The position numbers and the translations under genes are program-made. Of a stretch of 64,000 bases of DNA, positions 63,472 to 64,000 are shown piece by piece. Every line of letters begins with the position of its first letter. Positions within the stretch are counted from its first letter, which is position 1. Under the pieces are notes generated by a model. That model saw only the letters and a program-made list of their open reading frames with translations. It did not search any database and was not told where the DNA came from. Origin of the DNA: Cyclobacteriaceae bacterium (GTDB taxonomy: Bacteria; Bacteroidota; Bacteroidia; Cytophagales; Cyclobacteriaceae); assembly GCA_016787605.1 (NCBI GenBank), contig JAEUUE010000015.1, positions 21,225 to 85,224 of the forward strand, written 5' to 3'.

Positions 63472-63987
63472 TCAGACTTTCCGGACAACAAGTGGTTTCA
63501 CTTCGACTCTCATCGCCCGTCCCAACGCCTGCAACACCACAATGAACTTCCCGCTGCCCTTGCCTTCGACCTGGCCGATCAGTCCCTTCAGCGGGCCGTC
63601 CATGACCTCGACCTGCTCGCCGATCTCGATGCTCTCGGCGGGGAGGTCCTCGATGAGCAGGCCGGTCTCAATGAACCGGACGATGGTTTCGTACTCCCTG
63701 GGCTGCAGCTCCGCGGGCTTGTCGTTATGCCGGATCGCCCAGGCAACCCCAGGCACCTGGAGCACTTCCTCAGCGCGGTGGTACGGAATCCTCACGAAGA
63801 TGTAGGAATTGAACAACGGCACCTCCACCCTCTTCTTCCGGTCGCTCCACTGGCGCAACACTTTCTGCATGGGAAGGAATACATCGAAGCCGCGGCGCGT
63901 CAATAAGTCGCGGACCTTCTTTTCGTGTCGGGCTTTGGTGTAGAAAACTAGCCAGCGGAAATCAGAAACTACTCGGGACAAACTCAA
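63472..63987 (-). CDS. UpxY-like NusG-family transcription antiterminator (5' end uncertain)
   Basis: 171 aa from a TTG at 63987. In-frame codons remain open to the right edge, so the true start may be outside the window. The NGN domain is clear (WLVFYTKARHEKKVRDLL, VPLFNSYIFVRIPYHRAEEVLQVPGV) with a C-terminal KOW motif (QVEVMDGPLKGLIGQVEG). In Bacteroides such UpxY proteins lead capsule operons and bind the leader transcript to permit elongation. It is the first gene of the locus here, and it should support transcription of the long operon. Confidence 0.9.
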   Translation of the reverse strand: MSLSRVVSDFRWLVFYTKARHEKKVRDLLTRRGFDVFLPMQKVLRQWSDRKKRVEVPLFNSYIFVRIPYHRAEEVLQVPGVAWAIRHNDKPAELQPREYETIVRFIETGLLIEDLPAESIEIGEQVEVMDGPLKGLIGQVEGKGSGKFIVVLQALGRAMRVEVKPLVVRKV

Positions 63988-64000
63988 TTCTGTTTTTGCA

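Noticed and set aside
63312-63545. 77-aa plus-strand open frame
   Set aside because: Made by the GGAACC repeats, giving a Trp/Asn/Leu-rich low-complexity peptide.

Overview
The window looks like a Cytophagales-type Bacteroidota chromosome. The clues are a T9SS type A C-terminal sorting domain, DUF1573 and DUF6089 family proteins, a GxxExxY protein, an UpxY-like NusG paralogue, TAnnTTTG-type promoter elements, few Shine-Dalgarno sites, and an XrtF-type exosortase pair. No rRNA, tRNA or CRISPR array was seen.

Positions 1-17126 are GC-rich housekeeping DNA with genes on both strands. In order they are a secreted MORN/YwqK repeat protein (cut by the window start), tryptophan 2,3-dioxygenase divergent from glutaryl-CoA dehydrogenase, a zinc-ribbon membrane protein, UDP-GlcNAc 2-epimerase, a DUF1573 protein, tryptophanyl-tRNA synthetase, a GxxExxY protein bracketed by inverted 9-bp arrays, a small acidic protein, an HPPD-cupin pair, a phosphohexomutase, a DinB-like protein, MtaB, LolD, succinyl-CoA ligase beta and a DUF6089 outer-membrane-like protein. 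Aromatic amino acid catabolism (kynA, gcdH, hppD) is over-represented.

Positions 17127-17852 are a non-coding repeat island that marks the downstream edge of the next region.

Positions 17853 to the right edge form one very large surface-polysaccharide locus of about 46 kb, with every gene on the minus strand and many 4-bp stop/start overlaps. Read in the direction of transcription it has five parts. (1) UpxY-like antiterminator, wHTH-nucleotidyltransferase regulator, Wza lipoprotein, Wzc tyrosine kinase, Wzm permease and Wzt ATPase with a carbohydrate-binding tail. (2) A lower-GC block (about 30-57 kb) of eleven glycosyltransferases, seven methyltransferases, an asparagine-synthase-like protein, an SGNH protein, a GNAT/PIG-L/WbqC cassette, an O-antigen ligase/polymerase and a CapK-like adenylate-forming protein. 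(3) A carbamoyltransferase, a 49-aa DUF5989 protein and an SxtJ-like protein. (4) Aminotransferases, two initiating sugar transferases, a PglD-like acetyltransferase, exosortase XrtF with its partner, and a PglE-like aminotransferase. (5) A 1356-aa T9SS cargo protein, a 64-aa protein that is almost only a signal peptide plus a sorting-signal-like tail, and a PglF-like 4,6-dehydratase.

The most notable feature is the exosortase module. XrtF and its partner lie inside what looks like a complete bacillosamine-type PglF/E/D/C gene set. The 64-aa protein has the tripartite layout of an exosortase substrate (signal peptide, P-rich PI-S-G motif, hydrophobic helix, basic tail) and is a good candidate target in the same transcription unit. 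Arrays of a 9-bp GGTTCC-type repeat recur at five intergenic positions of the locus.
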